Assembly: GCF_013004645.1 (NCBI RefSeq) | Contig: NZ_JABEME010000007.1 | Location: 186,001-250,000 of the forward strand | Source: Stenotrophomonas africana | GTDB lineage: Bacteria > Pseudomonadota > Gammaproteobacteria > Xanthomonadales > Xanthomonadaceae | Direction of reading: 5' to 3' | Length of the DNA: 64,000 nucleotides | Part shown: positions 43,550 to 52,750 of the stretch, piece after piece | How the letters are laid out: every line of letters starts with the position of its first letter | Position numbering within the stretch: the first letter of the stretch is position 1 | Made by a program: the position numbers and the translations under genes | The notes under the pieces: generated by a model | Told to the model about the DNA's origin: nothing | The model's database searches: none | Seen by the model: only the letters and a program-made list of their open reading frames with translations

Positions 43550-45208
43550 ATGCAGCCCTGGCAACACCTGTACGACCCCGCCGGCAACCTGTGGTTGTCC
43601 AGCCTGATCGCGTTGCTGCCGATCGCGTTCTTCTTCGTTGCCCTGGCCGTGCTGCGCATGAAGGGCTGGCTGGCCGGCACGATCACCGTGGCCATCGCGC
43701 TTGGCGTGGCCCTGTTGTTCTACCGCATGCCGTTGACCCAGGCGCTGGGTGCGGCCGGCTTCGGCTTCGTCTACGGCCTGTGGCCGATCGCCTGGATCAT
43801 CATCGGCGCGGTGTTCCTCTACAAGGTCTCGGTCAAGACCGGTCAGTTCGACATCATCCGCGCTTCGATCCTGTCGGTCACCGAAGACCAGCGCCTGCAG
43901 ATGCTGATGGTCGGCTTCGCCTTCGGTGCCTTCCTGGAGGGCGCGGCCGGTTTCGGTGCGCCGGTGGCGATCACCGCAGCATTGCTGGTCGGGTTGGGCT
44001 TCAAACCGCTGTATGCCGCCGGCCTGTGCTTGATCGTCAACACCGCGCCAGTGGCGTTCGGTGCGATGGGCATTCCGATCATCGTGGCCGGGCAGGTCAC
44101 CGGCCTGGATGCATTCGAGATCGGCCAGATGGCCGGTCGCCAGCTGCCGTTCCTGACCGTGATCGTGCTGTTCTGGATCATGGCGATCATGGACGGCTGG
44201 CGTGGCATCAAGGAAACCTGGCCGGCAGTGCTGGTGGCCGGTGGCTCGTTCGCCATCGCGCAGTACCTGACCTCGAACTTCATCGGCCCGGAGCTGCCGG
44301 ACATCACCGCTTCGCTGGCGTCGCTGGTCTGCCTGACCCTGTTCCTGCGCCGCTGGAAGCCGGTACGGATCTTCCGCTTCGATACCGAAACCAGCGCCGA
44401 GGCCGCCGCACAGGCACTGGAGGCGCCGCGCTACAGCGTCGGCCAGATTGCCAAGGCGTGGTCGCCGTTCCTGATCCTCACCGCGATGGTCACGCTGTGG
44501 AGCATCAAGCCGTTCAAGTCGCTGTTCGCGGCGGGCGGCCCGCTGGAAAGCTGGGTGCTGAAGCTCCCGGTGCCCGGCCTCGACCAGAGGGTGCAGAAGA
44601 TGCCGCCGATCGTGGACGCGCCGCTCAGCTACGAGGCGGTCTACAAATTCGACTGGTTCTCGGCCACCGGTACCTCGATCATCCTCGCGGCGGTGATCGC
44701 GATCATCGCGCTGCGCATGCCAGCGCGGTCGGCACTGCAGACCTTCGGCGAAACCGTGCGTGAGCTGCGCATGCCGATCTACTCGATCGGCATGGTGCTC
44801 GCGTTTGCCTTCATCGCCAACTATTCGGGCCTGTCGGCAACGCTGGCGCTGGCATTGGCGCACACCGGTGACGCGTTCCCGTTTTTCTCGCCGTTCCTGG
44901 GCTGGCTGGGCGTGTTCCTGACCGGCTCGGATACCTCGTCCAATGCACTGTTCTCGGCGCTGCAGGCGACCACCGCACAGCAAATCGGCGTGTCCGACGT
45001 GCTGCTGGTGGCGGCCAACACCACCGGAGGCGTCACCGGCAAGATGATCTCGCCGCAGTCGATCGCCATTGCCTGTGCTGCGGTCGGCCTGGCCGGCAAG
45101 GAATCGGACCTGTTCCGCTTCACGGTCAAGCACAGCCTGGTCTTCACCACGATGGTCGGCCTGATCACCCTGGCCCAGGCCTACTGGCTGACCTGGATGA
45201 TTCCCTGA
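43550..45208 (+). CDS. lldP: L-lactate permease
   Basis: A 552-residue LctP-family transporter with about 12-14 membrane helices. [23 protein letters not shown] and the later [15 protein letters not shown] and [17 protein letters not shown] are family signatures. It imports L-lactate (also D-lactate and glycolate in E. coli) with protons. It starts the lld operon, after two palindromic operators. The start ATG at 43550 follows a weak AGAG site. Confidence 0.93.
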   Translation: MQPWQHLYDPAGNLWLSSLIALLPIAFFFVALAVLRMKGWLAGTITVAIALGVALLFYRMPLTQALGAAGFGFVYGLWPIAWIIIGAVFLYKVSVKTGQFDIIRASILSVTEDQRLQMLMVGFAFGAFLEGAAGFGAPVAITAALLVGLGFKPLYAAGLCLIVNTAPVAFGAMGIPIIVAGQVTGLDAFEIGQMAGRQLPFLTVIVLFWIMAIMDGWRGIKETWPAVLVAGGSFAIAQYLTSNFIGPELPDITASLASLVCLTLFLRRWKPVRIFRFDTETSAEAAAQALEAPRYSVGQIAKAWSPFLILTAMVTLWSIKPFKSLFAAGGPLESWVLKLPVPGLDQRVQKMPPIVDAPLSYEAVYKFDWFSATGTSIILAAVIAIIALRMPARSALQTFGETVRELRMPIYSIGMVLAFAFIANYSGLSATLALALAHTGDAFPFFSPFLGWLGVFLTGSDTSSNALFSALQATTAQQIGVSDVLLVAANTTGGVTGKMISPQSIAIACAAVGLAGKESDLFRFTVKHSLVFTTMVGLITLAQAYWLTWMIP

Positions 45209-45261
45209 GCCATGCCGCGCGGCCTGACCCTCTGTTACACGCTTCGGGCCACAATGGCGCC

Positions 45262-46026
45262 ATGAGCACGCAACGTATTTCGGACAAGGTGGCCGCGCAG
45301 CTGCGCGGCCTGGTGCAGGAACAGCGGCTGCAGCCCGGCGACCGGCTGCCGGCCGAGCGCGCCCTGGCGGTGCAGCTGGGGGTCTCGCGCACCGCGCTGC
45401 GCGAGGCAATCGCGCAGCTGGCCAGCCAGGGTCTGCTGACCGCACGGGTTGGTGGCGGTACCTACGTGGCCGAACCTGCGGCGCGCGCGCGGCAGGCGCT
45501 GGATGAACCGCTGGCGCCGTATCTGCCGCTGTTCCAGGGCGACCCGGAGTATCGCTTCGACGTGCTGGAGATCCGTCACGCGCTGGAGGGTGCCACTGCC
45601 TGGCATGCAGCGTTGCGTGCCACCGACGAGGACCGCACGCGCATCGCGCAGGCCTTCCAGACCATGATGGACGCGCACGGCAAGGACGATCCCACCGGTG
45701 AAGCGGAGGCTGACGCGGCCTTCCACCTGTCCATCGCCGAGGCCTCGCACAACCTGGTGCTGCTGCAGGTGATGCGCGGCCTGTTCGAACTGCTGCAGAC
45801 CAACATCTCGCAGAGCCGCGAAAAGCTCTACACCTCGGCGAGGACCTTCTCGCCATTGTCCGACCAGCACCGCGAGATGATGGATGCGGTGCTGGCCGGC
45901 GACCCCGAACGCGCGCGCGCCGCCGCGCATGCCCACCTCGAGTTCGTGCACACCACGCTGCGCACCCTCGATGACAACGAAGCCCGGCGTGCGCGGGCCT
46001 CGCGTCTACCTTCCCCACACGGTTGA
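45262..46026 (+). CDS. lldR: Lactate-responsive regulator LldR
   Basis: A 254-residue FadR-family regulator: GntR winged helix (1-70, [20 protein letters not shown]) and an FCD ligand domain (about 90-230, with the metal-binding His residues in [12 protein letters not shown] and [12 protein letters not shown]). Lactate should release it from the operators at 43373 and 43465. It lies 53 bases after lldP and four bases before lldD. Confidence 0.92.
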   Translation: MSTQRISDKVAAQLRGLVQEQRLQPGDRLPAERALAVQLGVSRTALREAIAQLASQGLLTARVGGGTYVAEPAARARQALDEPLAPYLPLFQGDPEYRFDVLEIRHALEGATAWHAALRATDEDRTRIAQAFQTMMDAHGKDDPTGEAEADAAFHLSIAEASHNLVLLQVMRGLFELLQTNISQSREKLYTSARTFSPLSDQHREMMDAVLAGDPERARAAAHAHLEFVHTTLRTLDDNEARRARASRLPSPHG

Positions 46027-46030
46027 CCCC

Positions 46031-47170
46031 ATGATCATCTCCGCCTCCACCGATTACCGTGCCGCAGCGCAACGCCGGCTGCCGCCGTTCCTGTTCCACT
46101 ACATCGATGGCGGCGCGTATGCCGAGCACACGCTGAAGCGCAACGTTTCCGACCTGTCCGACATCGCGCTGCGCCAGCGCATCCTGCGCAACATGTCCGA
46201 CCTGAGCCTGGAAACCGAGCTGTTCGGCGAGAAGCTGGCGATGCCGGTGGCGCTGGCGCCGGTCGGCCTGACCGGCATGTATGCCCGGCGTGGTGAGGTA
46301 CAGGCGGCGCGCGCGGCCGACAGCCGCGGCATCCCGTTCACCCTGTCCACCGTATCGGTGTGCCCGATCGAGGAAGTGGCACCGGCCATCCAGCGGCCGA
46401 TGTGGTTCCAGCTGTATGTGCTGCGCGATCGTGGCTTCATGCGCAACGCGCTGGAGCGGGCGCAGGCCGCGGGCGTGACCACGCTGGTGTTCACCGTGGA
46501 CATGCCGGTGCCGGGCGCGCGCTACCGCGATGCACACTCCGGCATGAGCGGCCCGAATGCCTCGCTGCGCCGTGTCGGCCAGGCCATCACCCATCCGCAC
46601 TGGGCGTGGGACGTCGGCCTGTTCGGCCGTCCGCATGACCTGGGCAACATCTCCACCTACCGTGGCAACCCGACCGGGCTGGAGGATTACATCGGCTGGC
46701 TGGGCAGCAACTTCGATCCCTCCATATCCTGGAAGGACCTGGAGTGGATCCGCGAATTCTGGAAGGGCCCGATGGTGATCAAGGGCATCCTCGACCCGGA
46801 TGACGCGCGTGATGCGGTCACGTTCGGTGCCGATGGCATCGTGGTCTCCAACCACGGTGGCCGCCAGCTGGACGGCGTGCTGTCCACCGCACGCGCACTG
46901 CCGGCCATCGCCGACGCGGTACAGGGCGACCTGAAGATTCTTGCCGATTCCGGCATCCGTACCGGCCTGGACGTGGTGCGCATGCTGGCGCTGGGTGCCG
47001 ATACCGTGCTGTTGGGGCGTGCCTTCGTCTATGCACTGGCCGCGCAGGGCGAGGCCGGCGTGGCCAACCTGCTGGATCTGATCGCCAAGGAAATGCGCGT
47101 GGCGATGACGTTGACCGGCGCGCGTCGCATCGCCGACATCGGCCGCGATTCGCTGGTCAGCCTGGCATGA
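46031..47170 (+). CDS. lldD: L-lactate dehydrogenase (FMN, quinone-linked)
   Basis: A 379-residue alpha-hydroxyacid oxidase-family enzyme. The catalytic His275 is in [12 protein letters not shown], and the LILADSG-like [21 protein letters not shown] and FMN-binding barrel motifs are in place. It oxidises L-lactate to pyruvate at the inner membrane and passes electrons to quinone. ATG 46031 is chosen because the longer frame runs into lldR. Its stop overlaps dld as ATGA. Confidence 0.95.
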   Translation: MIISASTDYRAAAQRRLPPFLFHYIDGGAYAEHTLKRNVSDLSDIALRQRILRNMSDLSLETELFGEKLAMPVALAPVGLTGMYARRGEVQAARAADSRGIPFTLSTVSVCPIEEVAPAIQRPMWFQLYVLRDRGFMRNALERAQAAGVTTLVFTVDMPVPGARYRDAHSGMSGPNASLRRVGQAITHPHWAWDVGLFGRPHDLGNISTYRGNPTGLEDYIGWLGSNFDPSISWKDLEWIREFWKGPMVIKGILDPDDARDAVTFGADGIVVSNHGGRQLDGVLSTARALPAIADAVQGDLKILADSGIRTGLDVVRMLALGADTVLLGRAFVYALAAQGEAGVANLLDLIAKEMRVAMTLTGARRIADIGRDSLVSLA

Positions 47171-48867
47171 GTGGCCACGATGCCGTGCTGATGCAGTTGC
47201 GCGACGCGGTCGGCAGCCACCATGTACTGACTGGCGACAAGGCCACGCGCCGCTTCCGGCGTGGCTACCGATTCGGCGACGGTCCGGTGCTGGCGGTGGT
47301 GCGCCCGGGCACCTTGCTGGAACTGTGGCACGTGCTGCAGGCGGCGGTGCAGGGTGGGGCGGCGATCATCCTGCAGGCGGCCAATACCGGCCTGACCGGC
47401 GGCTCGACCCCGGACGGCAACGACTATGGGCGGCCGATCGTGCTGGTCAGCACGCTGCGCCTGACCGGCATCCAGCTGTTGAACGAGGGCCGCCAGGTGC
47501 TGTGCCTGCCGGGCGCCACGCTGGACCGCCTGGAGCAGACGCTGGCCCCGCTGGGCCGTGAACCGCATTCGGTGATCGGCTCATCCTGCATCGGCGCCTC
47601 GGTGCTGGGCGGCATCTGCAACAACTCCGGCGGCGCGTTGGTGCGCCGTGGCCCTGCCTACACCGAGCTGGCCCTGTACGCGCAGGTCGATGCGCAGGGC
47701 CAACTGCAGCTGGTCAACCATCTCGGCATCGCGCTGGGCGATACACCCGAGCAGATCCTGCAGCGCCTGCAGGCTGGCGACTACAGTGCCGCTGAAGTGG
47801 GTGACGGCGACGGCCGCGCCGCCTCCGATCCACGCTACGCCGACGAAGTGCGCCGGATCGACGCCGATACCCCGGCGCGCTTCAACGCTGACCCCAGCCG
47901 CCACTACGAGGCTGCCGGTTCGGCCGGCAAGCTGGCGGTGTTCGCGGTGCGCCTGGATACCTTCGAAAAGGAGGCCGCCGAGGTCTTCTACATCGGCAGC
48001 AACCGCACCGACAGCCTCACTGCGATCCGGCGCCAGCTGCTGACCGGATTCGAGCGCCTGCCGATTGCCGGCGAGTACATCCACCGCGATGCCTATGACA
48101 TCGGCGAGCGCTACGGCAAGGACAGCTTCCTGCTGATCGACCGCCTTGGCACTTCCCGCGTGCCCGCCGCGTTCGCGTTGAAGAGCCGGGTCGATGGCTG
48201 GTTCGAACGGCTGGGCCTGCGCGGGGTGACAGACCGGGTGATGCAGGTGCTGACCGGCCTGCTGCCTTCGCACCTGCCCAAGCGCATGGGCGAGTTCCGC
48301 CAGCGTTATGAGCATCATCTGTTGCTGAAGGTCTCCGCGCAGGACGCAGCAGAAACCGAGGCCTGGCTGCGCGACTTCTTCGCTGGCCACGAAGGTGGCT
48401 ATTTCCACTGCACGGCGGACGAGGGGCGCAAGGCGTTCCTGCATCGCTTCGCCGTGGCCGGTGCCGCGGTGCGTTACCGCGAAGTGCATCGCGACCAGGT
48501 GCAGGACATCGTGGCGCTGGACATTGCCCTGCGCCGAGATGATGCCGACTGGTTCGAGCAGTTGCCGGCCGATATCGACGGCCGCCTGCTGCACAAGCTG
48601 TACTACGGGCACTTCCTGTGCCACGTGTTCCACCAGGACTACATCGCGCGCAAGGGCGAAGACCCGATGGCGATCGAGCATGCGATGTGGGCGCTGCTGG
48701 ACCGGCGTGGCGCCGAGTATCCGGCCGAGCACAACGTCGGCCACCTGTACCCGGCCAAGCCCGCATTGGCCGGGTTCTACAAGCAGCTGGACCCGAGCAA
48801 TACGTTCAATCCCGGTATCGGCCAGACGTCGAAAGCCAAGGGCTGGGGGAGCTGCGACTGCGGATGA
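47167..48867 (+). CDS. dld: Quinone-dependent D-lactate dehydrogenase
   Basis: A 566-residue FAD enzyme of the E. coli Dld type (571 residues): FAD-binding domain 1-220 with [20 protein letters not shown] and [21 protein letters not shown], then the large membrane-binding substrate domain (RGPAYTE, YHFxHxFHQDY-like [12 protein letters not shown]). It oxidises D-lactate to pyruvate. With lldD it lets the cell use both lactate isomers; the two genes overlap by four bases. Confidence 0.95.
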   Translation: MSGHDAVLMQLRDAVGSHHVLTGDKATRRFRRGYRFGDGPVLAVVRPGTLLELWHVLQAAVQGGAAIILQAANTGLTGGSTPDGNDYGRPIVLVSTLRLTGIQLLNEGRQVLCLPGATLDRLEQTLAPLGREPHSVIGSSCIGASVLGGICNNSGGALVRRGPAYTELALYAQVDAQGQLQLVNHLGIALGDTPEQILQRLQAGDYSAAEVGDGDGRAASDPRYADEVRRIDADTPARFNADPSRHYEAAGSAGKLAVFAVRLDTFEKEAAEVFYIGSNRTDSLTAIRRQLLTGFERLPIAGEYIHRDAYDIGERYGKDSFLLIDRLGTSRVPAAFALKSRVDGWFERLGLRGVTDRVMQVLTGLLPSHLPKRMGEFRQRYEHHLLLKVSAQDAAETEAWLRDFFAGHEGGYFHCTADEGRKAFLHRFAVAGAAVRYREVHRDQVQDIVALDIALRRDDADWFEQLPADIDGRLLHKLYYGHFLCHVFHQDYIARKGEDPMAIEHAMWALLDRRGAEYPAEHNVGHLYPAKPALAGFYKQLDPSNTFNPGIGQTSKAKGWGSCDCG

Positions 48868-48868
48868 T

Positions 48869-48934
48869 GTAGAGCCGAGCCTATGCTCGGCTGTTCTTCC
48901 CGACAAACAGCAGTCGAGCATGGCTTGACTCTAC
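48869..48934. repeat. SMAG-type REP inverted pair
   Basis: GTAGAGCCGAGCCTATGCTC and an imperfect inverted partner (CGAGCATGGCTTGACTCTAC) close the lld operon right after dld and can act as a 3' end hairpin. Confidence 0.82.
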
Positions 48935-48988
48935 AAAGGTGATGGCGGGCAACGGTTACCATCGAAAGCCCAGCCGCAGGAGCCATCC

Positions 48989-49873
48989 ATGCCCACCGCT
49001 ACCGCCCGTGCCACCCTGTACGCTGCACTGCTGGCTACCCCGGTGCTGGTGCTGGCCCAAGGCTCGGTCCTGCCGCAGCAGCGCGATGCCGCCGGCAACG
49101 TGATGGAGCCGCTGGGGCAGGTGCTGATCGCGAGTGAGACTGGGCCGTCGGGGCTTTATGACTGCACGCGGGACGGCAACTGGTGCGTGCGCGTGCAGCC
49201 GGTCGCCGAGGAGGGTGACCGGCCGACCGTGCTGGAAGTGCTTGAGAAGGCGCCGGGCCAGGGCAAGCCGCACACCTACCACGTCAGCATCGACGTGCCG
49301 CAGGAAAGCGAGCTGTCGCTGTGGCCATGGATCGTGCGGCTGGCCCCAGGCGTGGGCAGCGATGAACCAGTGACCGATCCGCAGCAGCGCGCCCGCCAGA
49401 ATGTGCTGGTGGGCGGCATCGTCACGTTCAGCACCATGTACTCCGGTGGCGGTGCAGACGTGTCCACGCTGCAGCTGGCACGCGTGCGCCACCTGCAGGA
49501 CGACATCCAGGTGGACGACGACGTGCTGACTGTGCCATGGCTGGGTAATGCGATGATCCGCGCCTGTTTCAGCGAGCAGGACATGAAACAGCGCGCGGGT
49601 GCCTGCCACGATGAATACGGCTTCTCGGCGAAGCTGGCGCTGGATACGGCTGCCGAGGGCATGCCGGTGCTGCGCTACCAGACCGTGGCGACCCGGTTCC
49701 CCGCCGGCGCTTCACGCTTCGAGGATTCGCTGGCCAAGGGCCCGCTGAAGAAGCAGGATCTGCGCAGCGAGCAGGACCCGGCGTGCACCTACACGCGGCT
49801 GTTCCGCTTCGGGGAGGGAATGTTCCATCCCGACCAGGCGCTGCCGGACTGTGCCGGCTATACCGAACCCTGA
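48989..49873 (+). CDS. Secreted hypothetical protein
   Basis: A 294-residue protein with a signal peptide (ATLYAALLATPVLVLAQGS). The mature part has cysteine pairs near 58 and 66 (YDCTRDGNWCVR) and later (RACFSE, GACHDEYG, DPACTYTRL, DCAGYTEP), suggesting disulfides in the periplasm. No known family. AGGAG lies seven bases before the start. Confidence 0.75.
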   Translation: MPTATARATLYAALLATPVLVLAQGSVLPQQRDAAGNVMEPLGQVLIASETGPSGLYDCTRDGNWCVRVQPVAEEGDRPTVLEVLEKAPGQGKPHTYHVSIDVPQESELSLWPWIVRLAPGVGSDEPVTDPQQRARQNVLVGGIVTFSTMYSGGGADVSTLQLARVRHLQDDIQVDDDVLTVPWLGNAMIRACFSEQDMKQRAGACHDEYGFSAKLALDTAAEGMPVLRYQTVATRFPAGASRFEDSLAKGPLKKQDLRSEQDPACTYTRLFRFGEGMFHPDQALPDCAGYTEP

Positions 49874-49876
49874 AAT

Positions 49877-49950
49877 GTAGAGTCGAGCCATGCTCGACTG
49901 GTCTTCGGATGGGCCGCGCGAAAAGCCAGTCGAGCATGGCTCGACTCTAC
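49877..49950. repeat. SMAG-type REP inverted pair (GTAGAGTCGAGCC subtype)
   Basis: GTAGAGTCGAGCCATGCTCG and its inverted partner ending at 49950 separate two convergent genes and can serve both as a 3' hairpin. Confidence 0.85.
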
Positions 49951-49967
49951 AAGAGCGGTCGCCGCGC

Positions 49968-50264
49968 TTACTCGCAGCGGGTGGCGGTGATGATGTTGTC
50001 CTTGTCCACGAACACGCGCAGGCGGTCCTGGCGGATGTCCTTGGTGGTGATGGTGCTGGGGCCGATCGGGTTGACCAGGCCGGCACCGCTCTCGCGGGAC
50101 AGGCGGCGGATGTTGGGTTCATTGGCCGGCTGGCCGATCGCCCAGCCCAGCTGGCTGGCGTCGCAGCGGCCGCTGCCTTTGACTTCCGGGCCAGGCGTAC
50201 TGACACAGGCCGACAGCAGCAGGGCAGAGGCCGGCAGCAACAGGGACAGACGGAATGCAGACAT
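49968..50264 (-). CDS. I78-family peptidase inhibitor, lipoprotein
   Basis: A 98-residue protein: lipoprotein signal with lipobox LLSAC (Cys20), then an Inhibitor_I78-type domain: CDASQLGWAIGQPANEPNI, ARRLS-like RRLSRESGAG, and closing RLRVFVDKDNIITATRC with Cys34 and Cys97 probably paired. Such inhibitors are thought to protect the cell from its own or foreign elastase-like proteases. It stands alone and converges with the gene at 48989. Confidence 0.85.
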   Translation of the reverse strand: MSAFRLSLLLPASALLLSACVSTPGPEVKGSGRCDASQLGWAIGQPANEPNIRRLSRESGAGLVNPIGPSTITTKDIRQDRLRVFVDKDNIITATRCE

Positions 50265-50470
50265 GCGAGCGCTCCTGCGCAGGAAAGATGGCGGGAACGA
50301 TAGCACCGGGCGTGCGAAAGGCGTCAGCGTCCCGGTCATTGCCGGCACAGCGTGGTCATTGCATAGTGGGAGGAATGGCTGGCAGTACGCCAGCGGGCAG
50401 GCCGGGCCTTTCCGGCGCAGGTGTTGGATACGGTATGACGGCAGGCAGTTTCCGCGGCAAAGACAGGACG

Positions 50471-51091
50471 ATGACGGCGCTGGTGTTGTCGTTGCTGGGC
50501 GTGGCGTTTGCCGCCTCCGCTGCCGATCCGGAACCCGCGCCGGTCGAAACCCCGGTATTCGGTGCCTGGCGCAACCTGCAGACCGAAGCGGGCTACGAGC
50601 CTGCGCAGCGCAACCTGGCGTTTGCCATGCTGCCGCAGGCGGCGACCCGAGGCGATCGTTTCGCCATCCTCGACCGTGAAGGCAAGCGGACGGTGTGCTG
50701 CCTGCAGGTGGCCAGTCCCTCGCTGGGCGTGGCTGCGCTGCGTGAGCAGTACCACCTGCCGCAGGCCTGGGTGACCGACCTGAGCAATGGCCGCAGCCCC
50801 GCACGCCCCTATGTGCCGCACGTCTATGCGATGCAGCGGGTGGACGAGCTGGTCGACTACAGCTTCGCCGATGTGCCTGGCGCCTACAGCGACCTGGGCG
50901 GGCTGCTGATTCCGGAAGGTGCCGCGCTGGAGGCCGACGGCAGCGCCGTGCGCCTGGGGGACACCCGCTACCCGCTGCATTTCCAGCGCCAGCCGCACGC
51001 CGATGACGATGGCGCGCTGGACCGCTACAGCCTTCAGGCCGGCGAGGGTGCCGCCCCGATCGTGGTTGAAGTGCCGTTCGGCACCTACTGA
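50471..51091 (+). CDS. Secreted hypothetical protein
   Basis: A 206-residue protein with a signal peptide (TALVLSLLGVAFAASAADP) and no recognisable domain. A Cys-Cys pair (TVCCLQVASP near 77) and a proline-rich, beta-rich mature part are visible. An ATG at 50435 is an alternative start but would lengthen the polar N-region. It may be codirectional with cdh, 68 bases downstream. Confidence 0.65.
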   Translation: MTALVLSLLGVAFAASAADPEPAPVETPVFGAWRNLQTEAGYEPAQRNLAFAMLPQAATRGDRFAILDREGKRTVCCLQVASPSLGVAALREQYHLPQAWVTDLSNGRSPARPYVPHVYAMQRVDELVDYSFADVPGAYSDLGGLLIPEGAALEADGSAVRLGDTRYPLHFQRQPHADDDGALDRYSLQAGEGAAPIVVEVPFGTY

Positions 51092-51159
51092 TTGCAGCAT
51101 TGCACTGGCTAGAATGCAGCGCGGCGCTGTCTGCCGTGCCTGCTCCGTGAGTCGTTTCC

Positions 51160-51939
51160 GTGTCCCTGCGCCCCTTCCTGCTGCCGTCCCTGCTGCTGTT
51201 GTCCGCCTGTGCCAGCGCGCCACCGCCGGCGCCGGCCCATTCCGATGCATTGTGGCGATTGATCGAACGTGACTGCCGGGGCGCCGAAGGGCCACGCGGC
51301 GACTGCCTGCGCGTGGAGACGGCCGCAGACCGCCGCGATGTGCTGGTCAAGGACGCGCACGGCGACTACCAGTTCCTGCTGATGCCGCTGGACAAGGTCA
51401 GCGGTATCGAGAACCGCAGCCTGTACCAGCGCGGTGCACCGAACTACTTCGCTGCGGCCTGGCAGGCGCGCAGCCACACCGAACAGGCCTTGCGGCAACC
51501 GCTGCCGCGCAACGTCGCCAGCCTGGCATTGAACTCGCCGCACGGCCGTTCGCAGCACCAGCTGCATATCCATGTGGATTGCCTGCGTGCCGACGTGCTG
51601 CGGGCGCTGGACACGCATGCTGCCGCCGTCGGCAGCCGCTGGGCACCGTTGCCGGTGCTGCTGCGCGGCCATCAGTACCAGGCCCGCCTGCTGCCGGGCG
51701 AGGAACTGACCGCCAATCCGCTCAATCTGCTGGCCTATGACCTCGCTGGCGTGGACGACGTGGGCCAGTGGAGCCTGGTCGTGGCCGGCCGGGACGCCGT
51801 GCAGGGCGGTCCGGGCTTCATCCTGCTGGCCACCCGCGTGGACGCCGGAACCGGCAACGAGGCCAGCGCTGAAGAACTGCAGGACCACGCGTGTTCGGTG
51901 CTGACCGGTGCCGGCAATGCGCTGGAGCGGGTGCGCTAG
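51160..51939 (+). CDS. cdh: CDP-diacylglycerol pyrophosphatase
   Basis: A 259-residue HIT-related protein: lipoprotein-like signal (LLSAC near 17), DYQFLLMPLDKVSGIEN, and the active site HQLHIHVDCL near residue 132. The family splits CDP-diacylglycerol into CMP and phosphatidic acid at the membrane. GTG 51160 is the start (VSLRPFLLP). It shares a CTAG at its stop with the converging GNAT gene. Confidence 0.9.
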   Translation: MSLRPFLLPSLLLLSACASAPPPAPAHSDALWRLIERDCRGAEGPRGDCLRVETAADRRDVLVKDAHGDYQFLLMPLDKVSGIENRSLYQRGAPNYFAAAWQARSHTEQALRQPLPRNVASLALNSPHGRSQHQLHIHVDCLRADVLRALDTHAAAVGSRWAPLPVLLRGHQYQARLLPGEELTANPLNLLAYDLAGVDDVGQWSLVVAGRDAVQGGPGFILLATRVDAGTGNEASAEELQDHACSVLTGAGNALERVR

Positions 51940-52535
51940 TCCAGCGCGCGATGCTGGCCGCGCCACATCGGCGCGGTCAATGCCAGCAGCTGGCGATCCT
52001 GCCAGCCATCCAGATCCAGATGATGGTCGCGCAGCAGGCCTTCCTGCTCGAAGCCGAAGGCGTGCAGCGCAGTGGCGAACGGGTCATTGCAGTCTGGTGG
52101 CAGCATCACGAACAGGCGATGCAGGCCGACATCCTCGAACAGGAACGGGCACAGCGCTCGCAGCGCGGCGTCGGTATGCGGGTGCCAGTGCTGTAGCGAC
52201 AGCAACTCGGCACTGCGCGCGTGCAGCGACTGCAGGCGGATATGCAGCTGATCCAGCACCGTGCCGTGTTCGTCGTCGAACACCCCCAGAAGCAGCTGAT
52301 CGTTGTCCTGCTCCAGCCGTGAGCGATGCATGTGGGCGAGAAAGCGTGCCTCCTCGTCGATGTCGCCGGGTTGACGGCGGCCGCGCCGGCGGCGGTCATC
52401 GAACAAGCGCCAGCGTGGCAGATCGGTGCGTAGGAATGGACGCAGGGTGACCGGCGCCGCCTGCAGCTGCAGCAGATGGCGGCGCTGCACCGGGCGCAGC
52501 GGGGGAAGAGCGGGGGGCGGGTACGGGGTCGTCAT
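51936..52535 (-). CDS. GNAT-family acetyltransferase-like protein
   Basis: A 199-residue protein with GNAT organisation: VTLRPFLRTDLPRWRLFDD at the start, a core sheet with LLLGVFDDEHGTVLDQLHIRL, and AFGFEQEGLLRDHHLDLDGWQD at the end, where RimJ-type enzymes bind acetyl-CoA. The acceptor is unknown; RimJ/RimL-like ribosomal-protein or small-molecule acetylation is possible. MTTPYPPPAL (52535) is preferred to an upstream extension. Confidence 0.78.
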   Translation of the reverse strand: MTTPYPPPALPPLRPVQRRHLLQLQAAPVTLRPFLRTDLPRWRLFDDRRRRGRRQPGDIDEEARFLAHMHRSRLEQDNDQLLLGVFDDEHGTVLDQLHIRLQSLHARSAELLSLQHWHPHTDAALRALCPFLFEDVGLHRLFVMLPPDCNDPFATALHAFGFEQEGLLRDHHLDLDGWQDRQLLALTAPMWRGQHRALD

Positions 52536-52750
52536 CCCAGCAACGATGGCCGTGCCAGCAGCGCCAGACCATTCAAAACATTGCAAAAACACGCCGGGCA
52601 TCGGGCCGGCCCTGATTCGGTTCAGGCATAAGACCATCAGGGCTGGTCATTTCCGTTGAAACCATCCATTCAGGACACTTTCGTTACGGGATCGTTATGC
52701 GCCGCTCAGGCCGCTGCTCCCGTACCACCACCCACTCCCCCAGGAAGCCC

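Noticed and set aside
43322..46855. An open frame of about 1177 codons on the minus strand opposite the lld operon
   Set aside because: It is antisense to three well-supported genes, is rich in His/Gln/Arg/Asp shadow patterns, shows no family motif and exists because of the high third-position GC of the true genes.
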